In this document: piece after piece, positions 8,737-16,776 of the stretch
How positions within the stretch are numbered: the stretch's first letter is position 1
How the letters are laid out: each line of letters opens with the position of its first letter
Source of the DNA: an uncultured Granulosicoccus sp.
GTDB taxonomy: Bacteria; Pseudomonadota; Gammaproteobacteria; Granulosicoccales; Granulosicoccaceae
Direction: 5' to 3'
DNA: 61,253 nucleotides
Assembly: GCA_937924505.1 (NCBI GenBank)
Contig: CALDSR010000030.1
Span: forward strand, 1-61,253
Position numbers and translations under genes: made by a program
Notes under the pieces: generated by a model
Databases searched by the model: none
Told to the model about the DNA's origin: nothing
The model's input: the letters and a program-made list of their open reading frames with translations, nothing else

Positions 8737-9411
8737 CTAGAACATCAAGTCGTCGGCTTCACAGATGAACTTGACGAGCGGAGAGGCAGCTTTGAACAGT
8801 TTTGCGGTCTCTTTGTGAAAGTCAGCTTTATAGACGCTTGTCATCGGCAGGTTCACCGTGGCGATGAAGTCCTTTCTTTTCAGATCTTCAAGCAGTGGGT
8901 GTTCCTTGGCGTAGCCTTTGGGTGGTCGTTTGAGTGAGTCGCCAGTCAATGTCAGACCCGCCTTACCGGTGATCTTGCGCTTGAGTGCCTGCCACTCCTT
9001 CGGGTACTCATCGATCAACTGTCTGACCGCATTGAGTGTCGAGCTTTCCGGACGCCAGATACCGGCGCCGATAAAAACATCGCCGGGTTCGATGTGCAGA
9101 TAAAAACCGGGTGCGTGTACGTCTTTGGCACGAACATGTCGAAAGTGAATACCAATATTGGTTTTGTAAGGTGTTTTATCCTTGCCAAAACGGGTGTCTC
9201 GATACACGCGCATCAATGAACCGCCAACCTTTTTGGCCTTGGCTTCAAAGTATGGAGAAATCCGCCCAAAAACCGGCCCCATGGTTTCGATGTACTCAAG
9301 CGCAGGTGTCCGAACGTCGTTTTCGTACCGGTCCTTGTTCTCGGCGAACCAGTCACGATTGTTGTTTTTGTCTAGTTCCTTGAGAAAGGCAAGCGTCTTT
9401 TTAGTGAACAT
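8737..9411 (-). CDS. DUF2461 family protein
   Basis: This 224-residue cytoplasmic protein matches the DUF2461 family in length and motifs: FLKELDKNNNRDWF at the N-terminus, RVYRDTRFGKDKTPYKTNIG in the middle, and PGFYLHIEPGDVFIGAGIW after it. The biochemical role of the family is not established. It opens a minus-strand run with the HIT, deaminase and unknown secreted genes; the 65 bp gap to the HIT gene allows one transcript. Nothing appears truncated. Confidence 0.9.
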   Translation of the reverse strand: MFTKKTLAFLKELDKNNNRDWFAENKDRYENDVRTPALEYIETMGPVFGRISPYFEAKAKKVGGSLMRVYRDTRFGKDKTPYKTNIGIHFRHVRAKDVHAPGFYLHIEPGDVFIGAGIWRPESSTLNAVRQLIDEYPKEWQALKRKITGKAGLTLTGDSLKRPPKGYAKEHPLLEDLKRKDFIATVNLPMTSVYKADFHKETAKLFKAASPLVKFICEADDLMF

Positions 9412-9496
9412 TGAACAAGCTCCGCGACGAATCGAATTTCAATGACAAATTTGTTTCTGCCACTGGTATTCTCAAGCATGCCATGTATTTTGTCAG

Positions 9497-10381
9497 ATGC
9501 CAAAGATCAAACAATCTGAACCCGGTTTGACTCTGGGTGTCCTCCTGATGCTGGGAGCCTTCCTGTGCTTTGCGTTGATGGATACGTCGGCTAAATGGTT
9601 GGTTACTGCCGCCATTCCCGCAGTGCAAGTTGCCTTCCTGCGATATTTATTTCATTTTCTGTGTGTGCTTACTCTGTACGCACCGCGACAGGGTTGGGGG
9701 ATAGTTCGTTCCCAAAAACCGAAGGTGCAGGCTTTGCGGGCAGTCTTTCTATTAAGTGCAACCACGTTGAATTTCTCCGCATTGGCCTATCTGCCACTGA
9801 CCATCACCATCGGCATTTTCTTCGCAGCACCATTGGTCGTCTGTCTGTTGAGTCGACCGGTACTTGGTGAGGTGGTGGGGATCCGTCGGCTCAGCGCCGT
9901 GCTCGTTGGTTTCGTCGGCGTGCTCGTCATGCTTGATCCCTGGGCGGAGCGATTCGACTGGCATGTCATTCTCGCATTAGGTGCGATGTTATGTGCATCG
10001 GGCTACTTTGTCATGAGTCGGCTGGTTGCTGATGTTGATGGCAATGCGGTGACGCAGTTCTTCACTTCCGGCATTGCCATGGTTGCACTCGCGCCGTTCG
10101 CTTTGTGGCATGGCAATTGGCCAGATTCACTTGAACATTGGGGTCTGGGCTTTCTGCTCGGTGCCCTCGGCATGTGTGGACATTCCATGCTGACGCGTGC
10201 GCACCGGTATGCAGAGGCATCGGTTCTGGCACCAACGGTCTACTCGCAGATGATCTATGTCACCATTTTAAGTTGGGTCGTGTTCGGGCAGCCACCTGAG
10301 AGTCGGACGATTGCAGGTACCATGATTATCATCCTGAGCGGCTTGTACATTTGGTCACGCGAGCGGCAGAAAGCACGTTAA
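9497..10381 (+). CDS. DMT-superfamily (EamA) permease
   Basis: This 294-residue integral membrane protein has ten predicted helices arranged as two EamA repeats (about 15-140 and 155-290). The first repeat shows the MLGAFLCFALMDTSAKWL opening and FLRYLFHF, both usual in EamA exporters of the RarD/YdcZ kind. It probably exports a small metabolite through the inner membrane; the substrate is unknown. It is transcribed away from the DUF2461 gene, and the 85 bp divergent gap should hold both promoters. It converges with the SDR gene 18 bp downstream with no clear terminator. Confidence 0.88.
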   Translation: MPKIKQSEPGLTLGVLLMLGAFLCFALMDTSAKWLVTAAIPAVQVAFLRYLFHFLCVLTLYAPRQGWGIVRSQKPKVQALRAVFLLSATTLNFSALAYLPLTITIGIFFAAPLVVCLLSRPVLGEVVGIRRLSAVLVGFVGVLVMLDPWAERFDWHVILALGAMLCASGYFVMSRLVADVDGNAVTQFFTSGIAMVALAPFALWHGNWPDSLEHWGLGFLLGALGMCGHSMLTRAHRYAEASVLAPTVYSQMIYVTILSWVVFGQPPESRTIAGTMIIILSGLYIWSRERQKAR

Positions 10382-10399
10382 AAACTGCTTTTTATCTAA

Positions 10400-11233
10400 T
10401 CAGATTTTCCGACAGAATCGATCAAATGCCCGTGTCGTAAGGCATCGCTTGAGCACACCTGCCAGATACGTGGGCGTTGTCACATAATAGCGCGCCTTGG
10501 GTTTTTCATGTTCGATCGCATGAATCAGCTTTTGGGTAACCGCTGCTGGCTGCAGTTCGAACCGGTCCTTTTTGTTTGTAGGTTCGTACAATCTTGGGCG
10601 TAGCACCTTTTCGTATCGTTGCCTGTTCGGTGAGTGTTGCCAATCAATCCACTTTTCGAAATGCGGAATTGATTTCTCTCTTATTTTGGTGCTTATCGGT
10701 CCAGGTTCTATCAAGCTGAATTGAATATTCGAGTCGGCATACTCCAATCGAATCGTATCGGTCAATCCTTCCATGGCAAATTTTGTTGCGTTGTATGCAC
10801 CGCGAAACTGCAAGGCGGTGAAGCCGAGAATCGAAGAGCAGTTGACAATGCGTCCACTGCCTCGCTCACGCATGGCCGGAAGAATCTGATTAATCAGATC
10901 AAACTGGCCGAAGAAGTTCGTCTCGAAAATCGCTCGCAATGCATCGCGAGGTAAATCATCAACCAGTCCCGGAATGGCGTAAGCGCCATTGTTGAAAACG
11001 GCGTCAAGCTCGCCGTTAGTCAATTCCAGCGCCAGAGCGGCACCGCGGGCCACCGAGTTGTCGTCTGCGTAGTCAAGGATAAAAGACTCCAGGCCCTCAG
11101 CCTTCAAGCGCTCGCAATCGCCCGGAGATCGACAGCTTGCCAGCACACGCCAGCCACGAGCGTTCAAGGTGTGCGCCGCGTCGTAACCAATTCCAGAGGA
11201 ACAACCGGTGATTAATATGGAGCGTTGTGACAT
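10400..11233 (-). CDS. Short-chain dehydrogenase/reductase
   Basis: This 277-residue classical SDR has the cofactor motif TGCSSGIG at 9-16, NNGAYA near 81-86 (the NAG position), Ser133/Ser134 and the catalytic Tyr147-x3-Lys151 pair (YNATK). SDRs oxidise or reduce hydroxyl/keto groups with NAD(P). The C-terminal third (PTYLAGVLKRCLTTRAFDRFCRK) resembles SDRs acting on lipids or sterol-like substrates, but that is only impression. It is flanked by opposing genes, so it appears to be a single-gene transcript. Complete, with all key residues present. Confidence 0.92.
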   Translation of the reverse strand: MSQRSILITGCSSGIGYDAAHTLNARGWRVLASCRSPGDCERLKAEGLESFILDYADDNSVARGAALALELTNGELDAVFNNGAYAIPGLVDDLPRDALRAIFETNFFGQFDLINQILPAMRERGSGRIVNCSSILGFTALQFRGAYNATKFAMEGLTDTIRLEYADSNIQFSLIEPGPISTKIREKSIPHFEKWIDWQHSPNRQRYEKVLRPRLYEPTNKKDRFELQPAAVTQKLIHAIEHEKPKARYYVTTPTYLAGVLKRCLTTRAFDRFCRKI

Positions 11234-11404
11234 GGATCGAATCTCAGAGATGTCCCGGAAGTCTAACCTGATCCGGCGCGAAACCAGACGACCCGTGATG
11301 CCTGTCTCGGTTTACGTCACATATCGCCTGAAATCCGTGCGGAATTCCTGACCACAAACCGATAAGCTCTGAATGGAACTGCTACCTGGACTGCTGCCCT
11401 CCTT

Positions 11405-12607
11405 GTGAGCCTACTGCGTATTACAACCACCCGATTGGCTTTGCTTGTCGTCGTCCTGGTGTCTGGGGCAAGCGATGCCGCTGAGCTTTGTCCCGTGTCG
11501 ACGCTTGAGCGTGTTTGTGCCACCGCCAGTGAAGCCGAGTCATCGCTCGTACTCGATTGTTCTCTGGATTTTCGGGAAATGGATTGCACCGACGTGGGTC
11601 GTCAATCGAACCACTTGACCAAGAAGCTCATTCTTGAAGGGAGTAAGGTGACAGGATTGTTGCTTGATCTGAAGGGCGCTCATATTGACGGAGGGCGAGG
11701 TCAATTCAATTATCGGCGCGGCGACATGATCGAAATTCGGTCCGTCAGATCGAGCGATGGTAACTGGTCAGTGCCCACGGATATCAACATTCAAAATGCT
11801 CGGCTTACCGGATCGATCCGCCTGTATGGCATGGGGCGCAATGGCGAAGCTGCTGCGATCAAGGAGGCCTCATGGAAAGCCGATGGGCAATCGTTGATCC
11901 GACATGCTGCCCCGAAACGCATAACGCTTGATTCTTTAACGGTGGAGGGAACTGGCAGAAATCCAATATATTTTGGACCCGGTGTCATGAATTCCACGCT
12001 GAAAAATTCAACCATCACGGGGTCTTCAACGCGAGTGGGTGTCTACCTTGATGCAGAGTCCTCTCATAATGTGTTGACTGGAAATACGTTTTCAGTCGAA
12101 ACAGACGATGGTAGTTGGCTAGGATTTTACGACAGAGGTTGGCCACAGCTTGCACTCGATGGCTCCGCGCACAACGAAATCACCAATAATAAATTTTTAC
12201 GATTAAAGCAGGGCGGTATCTTTTTGTATCGAAATTGTGGCGAGGGCGGAACCGTCCGTATCGAAACACCTTCTTATAATTATATTGCGAACAATCAATT
12301 TATTTATCAACGTCAACAGCTGGCAGATCCGGCGATATATATCGGATCAAGAAACTACGGTCGGTTTGAAAATTGGTGGCCTGGTAGCCATTGTGATGAT
12401 GATGCCGATGCAGGGCGAAAGGGGAGCGCACAGAGTAACGCGGATAACGCTCGCTACAATACGATACGCAATAACCTGTTCGATGTATCCAAAATCGGCA
12501 GGCAACGTACTGATTCAGGAAAAATAAGTCTGGAACAGCTGATCAAGGTTGGTAATACTCGGCGTGATCATTCCAATGATATGGATGCCAATCGCATCCA
12601 ACGATAA
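11405..12607 (+). CDS. Secreted right-handed beta-helix protein
   Basis: This roughly 400-residue protein begins at a GTG; no strong ribosome site is visible, and an ATG at 11371 is out of frame. A signal peptide (RLALLVVVLVSGASDAAE) directs it out of the cytoplasm. From about residue 95 it shows repeated short segments rich in N-x-I/F, such as HNVLTGNTFSVE, HNEITNNKFLRL, YNYIANNQFIYQ and YNTIRNNLFDVS. These are the rungs of a NosD/pectate-lyase-like parallel beta-helix. Such proteins usually bind or process polysaccharides. No lyase or epimerase active site was identified. It lies near, but not in, the surface polysaccharide region. Confidence 0.75.
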   Translation: MSLLRITTTRLALLVVVLVSGASDAAELCPVSTLERVCATASEAESSLVLDCSLDFREMDCTDVGRQSNHLTKKLILEGSKVTGLLLDLKGAHIDGGRGQFNYRRGDMIEIRSVRSSDGNWSVPTDINIQNARLTGSIRLYGMGRNGEAAAIKEASWKADGQSLIRHAAPKRITLDSLTVEGTGRNPIYFGPGVMNSTLKNSTITGSSTRVGVYLDAESSHNVLTGNTFSVETDDGSWLGFYDRGWPQLALDGSAHNEITNNKFLRLKQGGIFLYRNCGEGGTVRIETPSYNYIANNQFIYQRQQLADPAIYIGSRNYGRFENWWPGSHCDDDADAGRKGSAQSNADNARYNTIRNNLFDVSKIGRQRTDSGKISLEQLIKVGNTRRDHSNDMDANRIQR

Positions 12608-12627
12608 GTCAAGCCTGGCTATATCTG

Positions 12628-12650
12628 CTTCAATCAAAACACGATTGAAG
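12628..12650. terminator. Weak hairpin between convergent genes
   Basis: Eight-base arms CTTCAATC (12628-12635) and GATTGAAG (12643-12650) pair perfectly around a 7-base A-rich loop. They sit just after the beta-helix gene and before the end of yaiI on the other strand. There is no T-run, so any terminator function in either direction is a guess. Confidence 0.3.
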
Positions 12651-12739
12651 GAATCTATGCTTGTCCCGAGGAGTCATCAATATTGATTTGCAGTGATTTT
12701 GCGCGTATCGAAATGATACGTGGCTACCGACCGTATTGA

Positions 12740-13204
12740 TTATCTGTTCGATTGCTCTCGGATTTTCCGGGTTATATATTGATCGAGATGATTGGCGAAT
12801 TTCTGTTTGTCGCTTGCGCCAAGTGGTGACTGGCCACCGGTTTGGATTCCGCTACTGCGCAAGGTATCCATGAAGTCTCGCATGTTTAGCCTTTGCCGTA
12901 TGGTGTCTTCGGAGTACTTCTCTCCACGTGGGGTAAGTGCCTCAGCGCCTTTTTCCATAACCTCGGCGGCTAAGGGAATATCGCCGGTAATAACAAGATC
13001 GCCGATTGCAGCGCGCGCAACGATTTCATTGTCAGCAACGTCAAAGCCCTGTGGTACTTGAACTGACCGTATGTTCGACACCGATGGCGTCTTGAGATGC
13101 TGATTGGCAACCAGTACCAACTCGATACCTGTGCGACGTGCCGCCTTGAACAGAATATCTCGAATCTGTACGGGGCAAGCGTCAGCATCCACCCAGATTG
13201 TCAT
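12740..13204 (-). CDS. yaiI: YaiI/YqxD family protein (DUF188)
   Basis: This 154-residue cytoplasmic protein is a plain member of the YaiI/YqxD family: it opens with the family signature [14 protein letters not shown] and later has [22 protein letters not shown]. The acidic residues of these segments place it in a PIN-like nuclease-fold group, though no activity is established for the family. The C-terminal part has the usual RRG-like loop ([22 protein letters not shown]). Family length is about 150 residues, so it is complete. It stands alone between convergent and divergent neighbours. Confidence 0.95.
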   Translation of the reverse strand: MTIWVDADACPVQIRDILFKAARRTGIELVLVANQHLKTPSVSNIRSVQVPQGFDVADNEIVARAAIGDLVITGDIPLAAEVMEKGAEALTPRGEKYSEDTIRQRLNMRDFMDTLRSSGIQTGGQSPLGASDKQKFANHLDQYITRKIREQSNR

Positions 13205-13458
13205 GATGTCATTGCCCGCGTCTGGTTTGAAAAGTTAATAGTGTGCTTGATGGGATTTTTTTACTGGAGAGCATGATTTTTTGATGTCCGGCGAAACTTG
13301 ATATTCATCACATTCGACCGGTTTACCTGAGTGTATCAGCATTATCAGGTGAAACTGTGCAGCAAAAATATGCGCTGATTGGCTCCAAAGTGCTGCGACT
13401 CAGCCGCTAATGAATTCATATTGTCCGCTCTGGCGGTTGATTCTGATGACGAAGATCC

Positions 13459-15126
13459 ATGGAAAAACGAACAAATTCTTTGACTACCACACTGATTTTG
13501 GCATCAGCGGTTGGTTTGACAACGCTATCAGCGCATGCTGATGTCAGAACCCATGCCGACTACATCGCGATTGACGTCGAAGGTGAAGAAAACGTTAGCA
13601 AAGATGTTCGTTGGGTATTGACCGAGCCGACGACACCGCAGCAGGAGCAGGATCCGGATGGCAACAATTCTGATACGGCAGTGGGCAATGCCTATCTTGA
13701 ATTGCTTCCGGATAATCGCGTTACGTCCGACGATCCCTTAGGCCCGCCTACCGCGGTCTGGGAGACTGCTGGTGCAGGACCAGAGATGAATTTTTTAGTC
13801 GATTTTCCAGAGGCGGGACGCTACTTCGTTCACGTGCGGGCGCTGTCGACTGGCACGGAGGATAACGGCATTCACGTTGGTATCAATGATGATTGGCCAT
13901 TCCACGGCCAACGCATGCAGTGGTGCACCGGTGGTCGAGGCTGGCAATGGTCTAGTCGTCAACGACACTCTGGTGGTGCAGGAGCTTGTGGAGTCTCGCA
14001 TACCATATGGATTGACGTTCCTTCGCCGGGTACACACAGTGTTAATTTCAGTGCTCGCGAGGATGGCTTTGAGTTTGATCGTTTTATCCTGATCAAGGAC
14101 TTGTCAAACAATACACGTATCTGTCAGCCAAATAACGAGAACGACATTAGCTGCAGTATCGGAAGTCTGGAGTCGGTTGACGATATTGTCGATCTGGGTG
14201 TGGAGATCGAGGCTGATCTGGACACGGTGAAAACCGGCGAAGATGTCAACTTCACGTTGACTGTTATCAATGAGGATAACTTCGATACCGCCAGGAATGT
14301 CGTCGTTAATGTTGCGGCAGGTATTGGCTCTGATTGGGAATTGGTTGCGATGGACGAAGCGTGCACGGGTGCCGGTACTGATCTTGTCTGCGAGCTCGGC
14401 AGCATCATTCCGTCATCACCGGAAGAATTGGATCATAGCTATTCGTTTACCTTGAGAGCCATTGCGGTTGGTAGTTCTACTTTGAACGCGAGCATTTCAA
14501 GTATCGATACGGACAACACGCCAGCGAATGATGCAACAAACGTAAACGTGACTATCGAAAGTTCGATTCCACTGACCACGTTAAGCACGTCTCTGACAGG
14601 TGATTTCTCATTGCGGCCGGTTAATGAATCAATCACCCCCTCTCTCGCGATTACCAACACTGGCGCTGATCCGGCGCTAGCGGTCAGGGCAAACATTGTG
14701 ATTCCAGCCGGTTTGACATTGGACGAACAACCCGAGAATTGTGTAGGAACCTCAATAATCGAGTGTGATTTCGGCGATTTATCGGCCGATGAAACTGCAA
14801 CGCTTGACCTCTCGTTGACCGCAACGACTGATGGTATCAAGACTCTACTATTCTCACCCGGGGCTGATAACCTGAGCGAAGAACCTGTGTCGATCCAGCG
14901 TAGCGTGTTTATTGTGGAAGCGTTAGGTGCGATTAATGGCGACAGTGCTGGTGGTGACGATACAGACGATAATGCTGATCAGACCGTCGACGATAATGCA
15001 GATGAAAGTACAGGTACAGATACCGATGGTGGTGCCAGTGGCTACTTGTTGCTGGCGGGCCTCGCTGCTCTGACGCTGGGTCGAAGGCGCTACAAGCCGA
15101 CAATGGCTCTTCTGCGTACTGCTTGA
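13459..15126 (+). CDS. Surface protein with CBM-like, DUF11-like domains and sorting tail
   Basis: This 555-residue exported protein starts with a signal peptide ending near AHA (26-28). Residues about 30-205 resemble the malectin/GH115-type carbohydrate-binding module (AGRYFVHVRA, GFEFDRFILI). Two DUF11/CARDB-like Ig folds follow at about 235-365 and 370-480, then an Asp/Thr/Gly-rich linker at about 495-525. The end is a tripartite tail: a Gly/Ser step (GGASG), a hydrophobic helix (YLLLAGLAALTLG) and an RRRYK basic cluster, as in CTERM-type sorting signals such as GlyGly-CTERM. It is probably processed and anchored or released at the outer surface. Its last 37 bp overlap the end of the opposite-strand permease gene. 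Confidence 0.7.
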   Translation: MEKRTNSLTTTLILASAVGLTTLSAHADVRTHADYIAIDVEGEENVSKDVRWVLTEPTTPQQEQDPDGNNSDTAVGNAYLELLPDNRVTSDDPLGPPTAVWETAGAGPEMNFLVDFPEAGRYFVHVRALSTGTEDNGIHVGINDDWPFHGQRMQWCTGGRGWQWSSRQRHSGGAGACGVSHTIWIDVPSPGTHSVNFSAREDGFEFDRFILIKDLSNNTRICQPNNENDISCSIGSLESVDDIVDLGVEIEADLDTVKTGEDVNFTLTVINEDNFDTARNVVVNVAAGIGSDWELVAMDEACTGAGTDLVCELGSIIPSSPEELDHSYSFTLRAIAVGSSTLNASISSIDTDNTPANDATNVNVTIESSIPLTTLSTSLTGDFSLRPVNESITPSLAITNTGADPALAVRANIVIPAGLTLDEQPENCVGTSIIECDFGDLSADETATLDLSLTATTDGIKTLLFSPGADNLSEEPVSIQRSVFIVEALGAINGDSAGGDDTDDNADQTVDDNADESTGTDTDGGASGYLLLAGLAALTLGRRRYKPTMALLRTA

Positions 15127-15956
15127 TGGACAAGTAGTCCAAAGGCCAGCGAACCAAACGCCCAGCCGACTGCATAGGTCCAGCTTCCATGTTGGGTCGT
15201 GAACTGGACAAAGTAGGCTGATCGACCAAGTTCGATCATATGCAGAACCGGATTCCATAACAGGATGTCACGAACCGCAGGTGGCAGTGAGTCAGCGGTA
15301 TAAAATAGTCCTGATGCGAGAAACAATGGCCTGCCCAGGGTTGCTGTGACGATCTGTCGTGTTGACGGAATCAGTGGCGTAATACTGGCGAGTGCAAAGC
15401 CTAAACCTATGCCGAATATTGACAGGGTCAGGCAAGCGGCGAGTACGCCTAGTGGATTATCGATGCGCGTATCGACGCCAAGGGCTGTAGCACCGAGCAG
15501 CAGGATGATAAAGACAGACAGCAGTACGGCGAATTCCAGCACACCTCGGGCGAGGATGACATCAAAGGTTGTCACCTGCGGAAAAGCCATCAAGGTATTG
15601 TTTTGTTGAATGGCGCTTTGACACTGCGTCATCGTGTCGCGGAAGAGGGTAAACGGGACGAAGCCGGTAATCATGAATGTGATGATTGGCATGCCACCGG
15701 CAATATCATTACCCATGGCGCTGAAGATCAGTGAAACGATACTGATCAACAGTACTGGTTCGAAAAATGCCCACAAAAATCCGATTTTGTGTTCGCCATA
15801 GCGAGTCATGGTTTCGCGCAGCACTAATGCCCGAATGACGCGCGCCTGAGTGCGTGCCGCGAACTTCACGTCGTTCAGAGAAATGGCCTTGCTGTTCACC
15901 GGTTTACTGTCTGATTCAGGCGGGACACGGCGATTAAACTGCGAAAACCGTACCAA
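15090..15956 (-). CDS. ABC-2 type polysaccharide export permease
   Basis: This 288-residue inner-membrane permease of the ABC-2/KpsM type has an N-terminal cytoplasmic leader, an amphipathic segment with RETMTRYGEHKIGFLWAFFEP, and six hydrophobic segments. The RETMTRYG...GFLWA...EP motif is characteristic of capsule or polysaccharide exporters. It should pair with an ATPase (KpsT-like) and periplasmic partners to move a lipid-linked polysaccharide, but no ATPase gene adjoins it. The gene is divergent from the glycosyltransferase pair (73 bp), which fits a surface polysaccharide role. Its 3' end overlaps that of the surface-protein gene. Confidence 0.88.
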   Translation of the reverse strand: MVRFSQFNRRVPPESDSKPVNSKAISLNDVKFAARTQARVIRALVLRETMTRYGEHKIGFLWAFFEPVLLISIVSLIFSAMGNDIAGGMPIITFMITGFVPFTLFRDTMTQCQSAIQQNNTLMAFPQVTTFDVILARGVLEFAVLLSVFIILLLGATALGVDTRIDNPLGVLAACLTLSIFGIGLGFALASITPLIPSTRQIVTATLGRPLFLASGLFYTADSLPPAVRDILLWNPVLHMIELGRSAYFVQFTTQHGSWTYAVGWAFGSLAFGLLVHQAVRRRAIVGL

Positions 15957-16029
15957 GCATGACGGACTTCACATAATGGCTTGCAATTTGCTGTACTCGA
16001 CATACTCCTCTTAGCCTCCAGGCTGATCC

Positions 16030-16776
16030 ATGAGCCAGACAGAATCCGACGATCCCGTCATTACCTGTGTCCTGAATGGCCACCGTGAAGGTGCACTTAT
16101 TTATCCAACGATTCGTAGTGCCAAACGCACAATCGAACACACCCGTTCAGCAGGGCTTGACACCGAACTGATCGTGGTTCTTGACCGAGCTGATCACCAA
16201 ACGAGCATCATCGTTGAACGAGAACTCAAGGATTTCGGTCGCGTCCTGAACGTGGATCTGGGTGATCTGGGATATGCGCGGAATCGAGGTGTTGCACATA
16301 GTCGCGGCAAGTACATCGGCTTTCTCGATGGTGATGACTTGTGGTCTCGTGAATGGCTCATTGATGCTTATGAGCTTTGCAGCAATCACGAAAAAGAAGT
16401 CATCGTCCATCCTGAGTACAACATTTATTTTGGTGATGACAGCGCGCATGTGTTGCTACACATCGATATGGAATCACCCGAATTCGAATTTGAATATCTG
16501 CTTCGACAGAATTACTGGACAGCATTGTCTTTCGCTGCAAAATCCACCTATAGCCGCATACCTTTTCGGCGCAATGACATCACAAGTGGGTTTGGATTTG
16601 AAGACTGGACGTGGAATGCCGAGACGATTCGCAAGGGTTGTGTGCACAAAACGGCAGCAGGCACGTCCCATTTCGTTCGTCGTGGAAAGCGGCAGGAATC
16701 TTTGTTGAGCAGAACGAACCGAGGTAGTTCGGTTCCTCGGGTATTGGATGTCTACAGCCAGTGGCGGGCAGCCTGA
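16030..16776 (+). CDS. Family 2-like glycosyltransferase
   Basis: This 248-residue cytoplasmic GT-A enzyme probably transfers a sugar during surface polysaccharide synthesis. The N-terminal strand (VITCVLNGHREG) and the stretch NRGVAHSRGKYIGFLDGDD at 85-103 are typical; the FLDGDDLW acidic cluster holds the DxD-like metal site for the nucleotide sugar. A C-terminal SGFGFEDWTWNAETIRKG segment fits the ED-W acceptor-side motif. Its stop codon overlaps the start of the next glycosyltransferase (TGATG at 16774-16778), so the two are surely co-translated. Donor and acceptor cannot be inferred. Confidence 0.88.
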   Translation: MSQTESDDPVITCVLNGHREGALIYPTIRSAKRTIEHTRSAGLDTELIVVLDRADHQTSIIVERELKDFGRVLNVDLGDLGYARNRGVAHSRGKYIGFLDGDDLWSREWLIDAYELCSNHEKEVIVHPEYNIYFGDDSAHVLLHIDMESPEFEFEYLLRQNYWTALSFAAKSTYSRIPFRRNDITSGFGFEDWTWNAETIRKGCVHKTAAGTSHFVRRGKRQESLLSRTNRGSSVPRVLDVYSQWRAA

